Of a stretch of 64,000 nucleotides of DNA, positions 41,574 through 49,690 are shown piece after piece. The notes beneath the pieces were generated by a model. That model was not told the origin of the DNA. It did no database searches and worked only from the letters and a program-made list of their open reading frames with translations. Position 1 is the first letter of the stretch. Every line of letters begins with the position of its first letter. The translations under genes were made by a program, and so were the position numbers. Origin of the DNA: Desulfobulbaceae bacterium (lineage in GTDB: Bacteria > Desulfobacterota > Desulfobulbia > Desulfobulbales > Desulfocapsaceae); the NCBI GenBank assembly GCA_009773475.1, contig WSXV01000001.1, positions 496,001 through 560,000 of the forward strand. Reading direction: 5' to 3'.

Positions 41574-42668
41574 TTATTGAAGATCTGTTATCTTGTCGCT
41601 GCCGTTCGTATTGCTGCGTTCCGCTCCCTTCATCCAGGCAAGGAGCAGGGTATAGGTGACGGCCAGCATCACCGGTCCGATGAACAGGCCAATTACCCCA
41701 AAGGCGAGAAGGCCGCCGATGACCCCGGCTATAATCAGGATGATGGGCAGGTCGGCTCCTTGTCTGATGAGAAACGGCCGGACAAAATTATCAATGAGAG
41801 CAACAAAGACCGACCAGACAAGCAGGATGCTCGCCCAGGTCGTCTGGTCGCTCCAGTACAGCCAGATCACTGTGGGAAAGAGGACCAGGCCTGGCCCGAT
41901 CTGGGCGATACAAAGGATCATCATGACCGCTATCAGCAGAGCCGCCGATGGAACTCCGGCGACAATCAAGCCAAGGCCGCCGAGGGCTGACTGGATGAAG
42001 GCCGTGCCGACAACGCCGAGGGCAACACTGCGAATGGCCGCAGCCGAGAGCATGGCTGCCTCTTCACCGCGATCTCCGGCCAGACGCCTGGCAAACCCGC
42101 AGACCAGATTCGCTGCTTTTTCGCCTTGTGCGAAGAGAACGGCGGAGAGGATGATCATCAAGGAAAATTGCACCACCAGCAGCCCGATGTTGCCGACTTG
42201 GCCGACAAACCACTTTAAGGTTGTATTTACATACGGCGCCAGTTTTTCGGAGAGTTCCTGGGGACTGATCATCGATAATTGCTCCCAGCGATCAATCAGG
42301 GTTTGGGAGAAAAACGGAACCTTCTCGAACCAGTCCGGTGGTGGGGCTATGCGCACGGATTTCAGTGATTTGAGGAGAGTAATCAGATCACCAGCTCTCT
42401 CGAGAATGGTGAGGATGGCAAACGAGAGGGGAATTACCAGGAGCAGGAGCAGGGCCAGTGACATGACCAGAACGGCCAGCCATCGTTTGTTCCAGCATCG
42501 CTTCTGGATACTCAACATGAATGGCCAGGTCGCCACAACGATCATCACTGCCCAGCCCAGGGAAAAGAGAAAAGGCCTCAAGATCCAAAGGCAGGAGGTG
42601 ATAAGCAGGCCTATAAACAGAACGGCCAGGGTGGAGCGGGCAATTTCGGTGGGTTGGTTCATGGTCAT
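41574..42668 (-). CDS. AI-2E family transporter (YdiK/PerM-like permease)
   Basis: 364 residues with about 8 helices and a central soluble segment. Diagnostic elements are WILRPFLFSLGWAVMIVVATWPF near the N-terminus, the GVPSAALLIAVMMILCIAQIGPGLV segment, and the terminal DNFVRPFLIRQGADLPIILIIAGVIGGLLAFG...GPVMLAV. This pattern fits the UPF0118/AI-2E exporter superfamily. Some members export AI-2 and others act as ion antiporters; the substrate here is unknown. It stands between ppk2 and the pqi operon on the same strand. Confidence 0.91.
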   Translation of the reverse strand: MTMNQPTEIARSTLAVLFIGLLITSCLWILRPFLFSLGWAVMIVVATWPFMLSIQKRCWNKRWLAVLVMSLALLLLLVIPLSFAILTILERAGDLITLLKSLKSVRIAPPPDWFEKVPFFSQTLIDRWEQLSMISPQELSEKLAPYVNTTLKWFVGQVGNIGLLVVQFSLMIILSAVLFAQGEKAANLVCGFARRLAGDRGEEAAMLSAAAIRSVALGVVGTAFIQSALGGLGLIVAGVPSAALLIAVMMILCIAQIGPGLVLFPTVIWLYWSDQTTWASILLVWSVFVALIDNFVRPFLIRQGADLPIILIIAGVIGGLLAFGVIGLFIGPVMLAVTYTLLLAWMKGAERSNTNGSDKITDLQ

Positions 42669-42779
42669 AATTGCTCAGACCTCCGTTGTCAGACAGGATC
42701 GTATTTCCTCCGGAAAACAGTTCTTCTTCCCGCCTGTTTTATTATTCGCCGGTAAATCACCCAGCCGCTTTGGGCAGGA

Positions 42780-43385
42780 TTAAGGTGCCGCTTTGATCGC
42801 GGCGGCGATCTCTTCACTAAGCCGGGTGATATTGTGACGCTGGGCCGTGACCCAGGCATCATAACCGTCATCGGATGGTTTTTCGCTAAAGGCGCTGCGG
42901 CGGGTTATCCGCACCGTTTTGCTTTGGGGCTCAACCAGAGACCACCGCACGATCAGGCTTGCTTCTTTTCCCAGATCCCCTTCCATGGTCAGTATGTCAA
43001 AGATGATTTGATGCGTTGCCGTCAGATGTTGCCCCATGGGAAAGATGGCTATCTGCTCGGTTCCGAGGCTGCCAGCCAACTGCTCGCCAACGGCCCGGGA
43101 GAAATCGCGGTTGACTTCACCGGCCCAACGATGCTGCTCGCTGAGTTGATACCGTCCGCCTGTAGTTCCGGTGGCGATTTGGGAGCTCTTGAGGATGTCG
43201 GGAACTGAGACAGGTCCCACCAGGATCGCTAATTGACCCTGCGTTCCGGTCGGATTTTGCGCCAGGTCGAATCCGGCCAGGCTGTGGTACGCGACCGGGG
43301 GGGAGACCGGGCTGCAACCGGTGAGGGTGAACGCAACCGGTCCGAAAGATACCAGGCAGACGAGGATGCTGAGGAATTTATTCAT
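42780..43385 (-). CDS. pqiC: PqiC-type outer-membrane lipoprotein of MCE transport system
   Basis: About 201 residues from ATG 43385. The signal peptide ends in lipobox LTGC. The ABC-type transport auxiliary (PqiC/YmbA) domain includes YHSLAGFD, LAILVGPVSVPDILKSSQIATGT and the HRWAGEVNRDFSRAVGEQLA stretch. PqiC anchors the PqiB tube to the outer membrane in intermembrane lipid transport. It overlaps the end of pqiB by 8 nt. It is the last gene of pqiA-pqiA-pqiB-pqiC. Confidence 0.93.
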   Translation of the reverse strand: MNKFLSILVCLVSFGPVAFTLTGCSPVSPPVAYHSLAGFDLAQNPTGTQGQLAILVGPVSVPDILKSSQIATGTTGGRYQLSEQHRWAGEVNRDFSRAVGEQLAGSLGTEQIAIFPMGQHLTATHQIIFDILTMEGDLGKEASLIVRWSLVEPQSKTVRITRRSAFSEKPSDDGYDAWVTAQRHNITRLSEEIAAAIKAAP

Positions 43386-45009
43386 CGGCTTTTTTCTCCT
43401 TTCCATAAATAATCGACTGTGGCTGGTTCTTCAGGGTGTCGGTCAATTCACGCAGGGAACGAAGGGTCATGGACAGCTCCTCCAACGATTTGGTGGTGTT
43501 ATAGTTCAGGGGAGAATCAGCGCCCACCCCTTTTTGGACGTCCACCAGGGTTTTTTGCAGTTCGTTCAAGGTCGTGTTCAACTGGGGCGAGGTTTCACTG
43601 TTTATCTTTTTGGCTAAATCACCGATCTCGGCGACAGCGGTCTTCGCCTCTTTCAGCACCTGCTGGAGATCGGAGCCGATCTGGTCGAACTGGACATTTT
43701 CAAGGTTGGCAATGACTTTACTCAGACCTTCCTGCAGCTTTTCAAAGGAACCGGGGATGGTCGGTATCACCCGGAACCCTGCGTAATGGCTCAAGCTGAC
43801 TTTTGGGGCATCCTTCACAAAGGTCATATTGATCGTGAGCTGACCGGTGAGCAGGTTGCCGCTCTGCAATTGGGCCCTGAGACCTTTCTGTTCCACCATT
43901 ATCCTCATGAGCGCTTCCGGATCATCCTTGGAGAGCTTGAGTGCTGCCTCTTTCTGGGTGGAACCTATTCGTTCCGGTTCTATGGCCACGATGACCGGGA
44001 CCTGGAACTTCTTCTTGTCAAGATCGAATTCCAGGTTAAGGTCAACGACCTCGCCGATCTTGATCCCATAGAGCTCGACAGGAGCCCCCACGCTGAGTCC
44101 TCGAACCGATTCATCAAATTGAAGCATCCAGTAATTACGAATCGAGTATTTTTTTTCTTTGATGGCTGCCTGATCGGCATACAGGTAGAAGGGTGTATTT
44201 TCCTGGGCCTCATTCCCAGGCGGCGCGTTATTGACCACGTCAAATGCAATGCCGCCACTGATGATGGAAATCATGGATTGGGTATCAACCTTGAGGCCTT
44301 GAGAGTTGAGGGTGACATCAAAACCGCTGGCATTCCAGAAACGGGTGTTTTCACTCACCTTGGTGTGATGCGGCGCTTCAATGAAAATCTTGATATCAAC
44401 AGCCTTGCCATCCTCATTAAAGCCGTAACTCACCACCTGTCCCACAGGGATCTGTCGATAATAGACCGGGGCCCCGATGTCGAGGGAGCCAAGCATTTCG
44501 GCCTTCAGGATGAAATGCCGGCCAGGCTGGCCGATGGTAATCACCGGCGCGACCTCAAGCCCGATAAAGGTACGGGTTGGTTTGCCTTTCTCGCTGCCAT
44601 CGATGCCGATATAGGCGCCGGAAAGCATCGTGCTCAGCCCGGAGACGGAACCGCCGCTGATTCTCGGGCGAACCACCCAGAACTTTGTCTGGTCGGTCAG
44701 ATAGGACTCGCAGCCCTTGACCATCTTGGCGGTGACCATGACCTTGGAGACATCACTGTTCAAGGCTATGGTCTCCACCTGGCCGATATCCACCTCCCGG
44801 TATTTGATCTTGGTTTTACCGGCCTCAAGACCGTCTGCGGTGGAAAAAGTGATGGTAATGGTCGGGCCTTTTTCGCTGATGGCTTTAAAGGCCAGCCAGC
44901 CACCGATGACCAGGGCCACCAGAGGGATGACCCAGACGATGGAAAAAACGCGTTTCTTCTGGATTTCGGCAGCAGCAGCATGTTGCTCGATGGATGAGCG
45001 GTCGTTCAT
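43378..45009 (-). CDS. pqiB: Intermembrane transport protein PqiB (three MCE domains)
   Basis: 543 residues. One N-terminal transmembrane helix (VFSIVWVIPLVALVIGGWLAFKA) is followed by three MCE/MlaD modules. Each has a start like GPTITITFSTADGLEAGKTKIKYREVDIGQV, and later GAPVYYRQIPVGQVVSYGF and GAPVELYGIKIGEVVDLNL. A helical C-terminal region (after about 440) corresponds to the PqiB needle. It spans the periplasm to carry lipids between membranes. It overlaps pqiA2 by ATGA and pqiC by 8 nt: tightly coupled. Confidence 0.95.
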   Translation of the reverse strand: MNDRSSIEQHAAAAEIQKKRVFSIVWVIPLVALVIGGWLAFKAISEKGPTITITFSTADGLEAGKTKIKYREVDIGQVETIALNSDVSKVMVTAKMVKGCESYLTDQTKFWVVRPRISGGSVSGLSTMLSGAYIGIDGSEKGKPTRTFIGLEVAPVITIGQPGRHFILKAEMLGSLDIGAPVYYRQIPVGQVVSYGFNEDGKAVDIKIFIEAPHHTKVSENTRFWNASGFDVTLNSQGLKVDTQSMISIISGGIAFDVVNNAPPGNEAQENTPFYLYADQAAIKEKKYSIRNYWMLQFDESVRGLSVGAPVELYGIKIGEVVDLNLEFDLDKKKFQVPVIVAIEPERIGSTQKEAALKLSKDDPEALMRIMVEQKGLRAQLQSGNLLTGQLTINMTFVKDAPKVSLSHYAGFRVIPTIPGSFEKLQEGLSKVIANLENVQFDQIGSDLQQVLKEAKTAVAEIGDLAKKINSETSPQLNTTLNELQKTLVDVQKGVGADSPLNYNTTKSLEELSMTLRSLRELTDTLKNQPQSIIYGKEKKADE

Positions 45010-45635
45010 ATTTTCTCCTCAATAACATCCCAGATTAGTCGGGGGTCAAAACTTTCAGCGGCAAACATCGTCGTCACCACTACAGCGGCAAAATAGACGG
45101 CGGCCGGGCCGGCCTCAATGGAGGCCACGGCGCCGAGTTTAACCAGGGCCACCAGGATGGTCACCACATAAATATCAACCATCGACCAGCGGCCGACCAG
45201 TTCGGTCAAACGGTACAGGGCGGTACGGTCTTTTGGTCTCCAGCTTGATTTAAATTGCACACTAATCAACAGAAAAATCAGGAGAAGCAGTTTGCAGAAC
45301 GGAACAAAGATGCTGGCAATGAAGATCACCGAGGCGATCTCCCATGAGCCGGTCTGCATGAAATAAATAACCCCGCTCATGATCGTGTCGCCCTGCTTGG
45401 CGCCAAGCGTTGTGGTGATAGTCATGGGCAGGAAGTTGGCCGGGATGATTAAAATAATGGCCGTCCAGACCAGCGCCCAGGTGCGTGTCAAGCTGTTGGG
45501 CTTACGCTGGTGCAGATGAGCGCCGCAACGTGGACAGTGCGGGTGCCCCTGGAACTGCTCCTCTGGAATCATTAGATGGCAGTCGTGGCAGGTGATCAGG
45601 CCCATCTGGCGGGCGGTGGCGGCAGATTTATGCAT
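45006..45635 (-). CDS. pqiA: PqiA-like membrane protein, second half-gene
   Basis: 209 residues: a zinc-ribbon-like head with CHDCHLM and CPRCGAHLHQ (two CxxC pairs), then four helices ending around VYFAAVVVTTMFAAESFDPRLIWD. This equals the C-terminal half of E. coli PqiA/YebS, which is one ~420-residue protein with two such units. It overlaps pqiA1 by 8 nt and pqiB by 4 nt. PqiA forms the inner-membrane partner of PqiB. Confidence 0.92.
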   Translation of the reverse strand: MHKSAATARQMGLITCHDCHLMIPEEQFQGHPHCPRCGAHLHQRKPNSLTRTWALVWTAIILIIPANFLPMTITTTLGAKQGDTIMSGVIYFMQTGSWEIASVIFIASIFVPFCKLLLLIFLLISVQFKSSWRPKDRTALYRLTELVGRWSMVDIYVVTILVALVKLGAVASIEAGPAAVYFAAVVVTTMFAAESFDPRLIWDVIEEKI

Positions 45636-46347
45636 ATCGGCGAAGATCCAGTCGGTCCCAAAGCAGGGCCGGGTCCAGATTGGAAAAGGCGGCGGCCATG
45701 ATAAAAATCAAGGCCCCGAAGGAAAAAACCGATATACCTGGAATGATGGTTGCCATATGCCCCAACTTGACCAGAGCGACTAGGATCCCCATCATGAACA
45801 CCTCCATCATGCCCCAGGGGGCAACTTCCTGCACCAGACGCAGAACCCGGGCGGCCTGAACAGCCGGACGAAGGCCCAGCTTGAGCGGCGCCAGAATGTA
45901 TAGCAACCCCAGCATCTGCAGCAAAGGCACCAGCACACAGGTGAGCAGGACAAGGAATGCCAGCCCATACAGCTCCTGTTTCCAGAGTTCGTGAATGCCG
46001 GTCAACAAGGTGGTCTCCTGGATGAACCCCCCGCTTTTCATGGCCAGAAAGGGAAAGCAGTTGGACAGGATAAAAAGTATCAAGGCTGCCAGGGTCAGGG
46101 CGAGGGCGCGATCAATGCTGTTTGGTTTATACTGGTAGAGCACGGCACCGCAGCGTGCGCAAAGCAGGGTTGTGGTTGCGCCTTCGGGCAGCCGGTTGAG
46201 CAGGTCGCAGTCGTGACAGGCGATAACGGTGTGAGAACCGATGTGTAAAGCCAGACCGGAGGCAAGGGGGCTTCCTTCCAGCGGCACCGGTTGAGGCGTT
46301 GCTGCATTGGGCTTGCGCAATAGCTGCTGGATGCGATGAAAAATCAT
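45628..46347 (-). CDS. pqiA: PqiA-like membrane protein, first half-gene
   Basis: 239 residues. After a polar N-terminus (~40) comes CHDCDLLN ... CARCGAVLYQ, the same ribbon as in the next gene, and four helices with FPFLAMKSGGFIQETTLLTGI between them, a PqiA hallmark. It ends DPALLWDRLDLRRYA. It corresponds to the N-terminal half of PqiA. First gene of the operon; a long hairpin-forming sequence (46410-46469) precedes it. Confidence 0.92.
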   Translation of the reverse strand: MIFHRIQQLLRKPNAATPQPVPLEGSPLASGLALHIGSHTVIACHDCDLLNRLPEGATTTLLCARCGAVLYQYKPNSIDRALALTLAALILFILSNCFPFLAMKSGGFIQETTLLTGIHELWKQELYGLAFLVLLTCVLVPLLQMLGLLYILAPLKLGLRPAVQAARVLRLVQEVAPWGMMEVFMMGILVALVKLGHMATIIPGISVFSFGALIFIMAAAFSNLDPALLWDRLDLRRYA

Positions 46348-46409
46348 GGGCGCAATGTCCGAAATTGAAGAATGACAGAAGGTGCGAAGTCTGTTTGATA
46401 CTACTCACA

Positions 46410-46469
46410 ATGGGAATTATGAGTAGTCTCGGAATGAGTTCTCGTTCCAATGGCTCCCATAATTCCCAT
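46410..46469. repeat. Nested inverted repeat upstream of the pqi operon
   Basis: Outer arms ATGGGAATTATG (46410-46421) and CATAATTCCCAT (46458-46469) are perfect. Inside, GGAATGAG and CTCGTTCC pair (one G-T) around TT. A separate small dyad CTACTCA / TGAGTAG overlaps the left arm. Lies 60-120 nt upstream of pqiA1; may be an operator cluster or a leader hairpin. Confidence 0.75.
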
Positions 46470-46620
46470 GATCATGCAAAGTTGCTTCAATCTTGATTGA
46501 GTATTGCAAATACTTCTTCGGTGCTGACGATGCCCGTTGGAAGGGACAACAGGGGCCGTATCCGGGATGATGGATTCTCATTCCCGCAACTACAAGCCCC
46601 TGCTTCAGGCAAAGGGTGTA

Positions 46621-47457
46621 TCAGAAGGCGTAGCCAACTCCCATTCCGCCCATCCATTGGGTTGAATCGCCCTGCTGATCGACAAGGGGGCTGTCGGCCG
46701 GGTCACCGGCGATGACTGAGCCGCGAACGCCTGCCGTCATCAACCAATGTTGATCCAGATAGAAGATGCCGCCCACGACCACGTAATACTCATTCACTCC
46801 GCCATTAGCAGTAAAGAAGGGCAGAGCGGAGGAGCCGACATTTTCGGCATTGACCCCAAAATAGTGGTCGGCGTAATCGTCATCCTGATAGAAGGCGCCA
46901 GCGGTAATCCCGAGATCCAGAGGCTTGGACACCGGATGCCAGTAACGAGCGCTGATATTGGCCCGCAAGCCGTCGCTTTCATCACCCACATCCTGAAAGA
47001 GCTTGGCGCCAAGGATGAATCGTTCCCGTTTGTCTTTAGAATCAGCCCAGACGATGTCGACAAAGGCACCGGCCTCAACGGTATCGTCAATCTCCGTCAT
47101 TCGGCTGACCTGCTCATCGTCAACATCGTCGGTGCGACCGAAGTGATAGTTGACCAGGGGCCCAAAGCGGAACATTTTATCGTTGAGCAGATTCACCGTC
47201 AGCTCGTTGGCGAGCAACTGGACAAAACGCTCCTGGCCATGAAAGGTATAGCGGAATATCGGGGCAACGCCCAGAGTGTAGTCATCGGAACCGCGATAGT
47301 CCGGCATGGCTCCCACGGCTAAACCAATAACAGTGGGGACTTCCAACTCAAGTTCGAGGGAACCGGCAGCTTTGGCCGGTGTATTCGGTAAAAGCGTCAT
47401 GGTACCGGTGAGAGCCATAGCCAGTGCCATTGGTTTGATCTTCTTCAATTGCTGCAT
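46621..47457 (-). CDS. MipA/OmpV family outer-membrane protein
   Basis: 278 residues. Signal peptide (MALAMALTGTMTLLPNTPAKAA) then a beta-rich chain with MipA/OmpV features: VIGLAVGAMPDYRGSDDYTLGVAP near the start, the RFGPLVNYHFGR strand, and a terminal ..MGGMGVGYAF ending in Phe, as outer-membrane barrels do. Some members scaffold murein enzymes, others are porin-like. Stands 56 bp after the DUF3313 gene on the same strand. Confidence 0.9.
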   Translation of the reverse strand: MQQLKKIKPMALAMALTGTMTLLPNTPAKAAGSLELELEVPTVIGLAVGAMPDYRGSDDYTLGVAPIFRYTFHGQERFVQLLANELTVNLLNDKMFRFGPLVNYHFGRTDDVDDEQVSRMTEIDDTVEAGAFVDIVWADSKDKRERFILGAKLFQDVGDESDGLRANISARYWHPVSKPLDLGITAGAFYQDDDYADHYFGVNAENVGSSALPFFTANGGVNEYYVVVGGIFYLDQHWLMTAGVRGSVIAGDPADSPLVDQQGDSTQWMGGMGVGYAF

Positions 47458-47513
47458 TTCTTCTCCTATTCCTGTTTTAACTGCTTTATTCTTGGAACGT
47501 GTTGAGAGCTTAG

Positions 47514-48191
47514 TTATTGGGCAGTCTTACCGTGGGCTTTGTCCAGGGTCACCCGCAACCGTTTGCCCCAGAATTCAAAGGCCTCCTTGGCCGCTCCGTA
47601 CTTGCTCAAACCTCTTAGTTTAGAACCGTTAAAGGTATCGATGGCGGCGCCCAGGCGTTCGCCGGAAATGGAGTCAACAAGTTCCACTTCCATGCTTGCC
47701 CCACCCACTCCGGTGTGCGAGCCGCCGGCGCCTTTACTGACGGCGCTGACTGCCAGGCCCACCGGCAGCACGGTGGTCAGGCCGCTGAGGGCCGGATTGC
47801 TCGGCTCAATATCGGAGACCGCCAGGCGAACATGCAAGACGTCGGGCCCCGGCTGGGCGACGATGGGGTAGGCCGTTCCCAGGGCATTGATGACTGCTTG
47901 ATGAAATGAGTTCGTCAGCTCGGTCAGTTCGGTGGCCTCAATGCCTTTATAGTCGGCGTCTTTCTTGATGAAAAACTGAACCTTGTCGAGCATTACCTTG
48001 TTATATTTTTTTAAGTCCGTGCCTGGCTTGACGTAGACAAGGTCGGCGCCGTCTGACGGTCCCGGCTGAAAAGTCGGATATTCCTTGAGAAATCCGGAAC
48101 GGCCCACCGTGGAGGTGGAGGCGCAACCGGAGAGAACGCAGCAGCTCAAAGCGATGAGCAGGCCGGTGGTCATATATCGTTTTTTCTTCAT
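47514..48191 (-). CDS. DUF3313-type lipoprotein
   Basis: 225 residues. Signal peptide with lipobox CVLSGC. The mature part matches the DUF3313 pattern: GADLVYVKPGTDLKKYNKVMLDKVQFF near the start, then PDVLHVRLAVSDIEPSNP, GGASMEVELVDSISGERLGAAID and a final AFEFWGKRLR. Function of the family is unknown. Next to SYLF, MipA and another lipoprotein gene, forming an envelope cluster. Confidence 0.88.
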   Translation of the reverse strand: MKKKRYMTTGLLIALSCCVLSGCASTSTVGRSGFLKEYPTFQPGPSDGADLVYVKPGTDLKKYNKVMLDKVQFFIKKDADYKGIEATELTELTNSFHQAVINALGTAYPIVAQPGPDVLHVRLAVSDIEPSNPALSGLTTVLPVGLAVSAVSKGAGGSHTGVGGASMEVELVDSISGERLGAAIDTFNGSKLRGLSKYGAAKEAFEFWGKRLRVTLDKAHGKTAQ

Positions 48192-48234
48192 GAGCTTTGC
48201 CCTCTATTGATGAAAGGTGGATGAAATCCACTGA

Positions 48235-48840
48235 TTATTTGTCTGGTTGAATTTTGCTGATCTTACTGCCTTGAATTCCCAATCCCGCCATCAAGCCTTT
48301 TTGGTTAAAGAAGAACGCGTAAACGCCTGATTTTGCAGTGGTGGTGGTGTACGAGCGGGACAGGCCCTCGTCCATAACCACAACAGTGGGTCCGACGCCG
48401 ACTTCCCAGCCCTCACTTTTTTTCAGATACTTCAGATCGTCATCAGAAAGGAAAAACATGGCATAACCAAAGGATTGTGCCCCGGCCTGCAAACCATAGG
48501 AAGCGGCAACCGTCTGATAATACCCGGTTGTTTTGCCGCCAACGCGCAATGCCCCTTCACCATACTGTCCGCCGATGATGAATCCACCCTTAATGATGCT
48601 GGGGAAGACCAGTACGCCTTTGGCAATTTCCGACATTTTCTTGGCGGCCGGAGTCGTTTTGTACAATGTATTCAAGGCATTGGTGACGTCCCGGTTGATT
48701 ACAGCGGCCGTCTCGGCCTGCGAGTTCTGGGGAATGGCCAGCAGCATCAGGGCCATCAGGACTCCCAGACGAATGCATGTTGACCGCATGGTTTGCCGCA
48801 AGGTTGGTTTCAGTATCTCTGTTGCTCTTTCTGTCATCAT
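48235..48840 (-). CDS. SYLF (Ysc84-like) domain exported protein
   Basis: 201 residues. After a signal peptide (LGVLMALMLLAIPQNSQA) the SYLF domain covers most of the protein. GVLVFPSIIKGGFIIGGQYGEGAL, YGLQAGAQSFGYAMFFLSDDDLKYL and GVYAFFFNQKGLMAGLGIQGSKI are its hallmark strands. Eukaryotic members bind phosphoinositides; bacterial roles are unclear. Starts ATGATG; 43 bp before the DUF3313 gene. Confidence 0.92.
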   Translation of the reverse strand: MMTERATEILKPTLRQTMRSTCIRLGVLMALMLLAIPQNSQAETAAVINRDVTNALNTLYKTTPAAKKMSEIAKGVLVFPSIIKGGFIIGGQYGEGALRVGGKTTGYYQTVAASYGLQAGAQSFGYAMFFLSDDDLKYLKKSEGWEVGVGPTVVVMDEGLSRSYTTTTAKSGVYAFFFNQKGLMAGLGIQGSKISKIQPDK

Positions 48841-48928
48841 GGTGTTCTCCTGTTTTTAAGAGGGTTGACGTGTTGTTTTATCCAGATGGTGATCACACCC
48901 GTTTAATGGTTGTGATCACTATGTTGTA

Positions 48929-49558
48929 TCAGCGTTTTTTACCTGTAACCTTAATTCCAACAGCTTCTATATAGGTGATGGCGATAATGTCACCGACCTT
49001 GACCTTGTCAAGATTGGCCGGATTTTGCACTTTTACTGTTGCCACAGAGCCGTCCGCCATTTTCAGGGTGGCGAGCTCATTGACTTTATCCAGATCAAGA
49101 ATGGTGGCGGTAATAACGGTCTCGGTGATTTCGACTCCTGCCGGCTTGGAGCCGGGCTTTGCTCCAGCGATAAGGGTTCCGGTTTCATTCCTGACCTCGC
49201 CCGGTTCGGCCATTCGGACCTCCAGGGATTGGGCGTAGGTGACTTCCACCTTGTCACCCACCTTTGCCTGGGGAAGATTGACCGCTTCCTCACTCACATG
49301 AATGGTAAAGGATTTGCCCTCAAGGCTGCGCAACTTGACCATCCGCGTCTTCAGATTGATGGCTTCAATGGTGGCAACGGTGGTGCTCACTGCGGAGCGT
49401 TCCACGCTGAGATTGCTTGGTGCGGGTGGGGGAGTGGCGGGCTGCTCCACTTTGGCAGCATTGTCTGCCTTGAGATTGGCCTGTTGATCTTTATCGGCAC
49501 AGGCAGCCATGCTTGTGGCAAGCAGCACTAACATCGCAATCCGTAACTTTTTTTTCAT
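48929..49558 (-). CDS. Lipoprotein with two OB-like repeat segments, unrecognised family
   Basis: 209 residues. Signal peptide with lipobox SMAAC. A Pro/Ala-rich linker is followed by two similar halves: TVATIEAINLKTRMVKLRSLEGKSFTIHVSEEAVNLPQAKVGDKVEVTY and TATILDLDKVNELATLKMADGSVATVKVQNPANLDKVKVGDIIAITY. Both read as one ~50-residue beta module, so the gene holds an internal duplication. Probably periplasmic; function unknown. Confidence 0.8.
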   Translation of the reverse strand: MKKKLRIAMLVLLATSMAACADKDQQANLKADNAAKVEQPATPPPAPSNLSVERSAVSTTVATIEAINLKTRMVKLRSLEGKSFTIHVSEEAVNLPQAKVGDKVEVTYAQSLEVRMAEPGEVRNETGTLIAGAKPGSKPAGVEITETVITATILDLDKVNELATLKMADGSVATVKVQNPANLDKVKVGDIIAITYIEAVGIKVTGKKR

Positions 49559-49690
49559 ACGTTCCTCCGGAATGTTGTTTTATATCGTTGAATTCAAGGC
49601 CAAAAAGACTTCAGCCTTGACGGTCCCAGGACGATAATCCCGCTCAAGCGGCTGCTGGCTCGGGATCTTCCTCCTTGGTGCTTCTTCCTT

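Noticed and set aside
43786-44997. Plus-strand frame opposite pqiB
   Set aside because: Antisense shadow; PqiB MCE domains are clear on the other strand.
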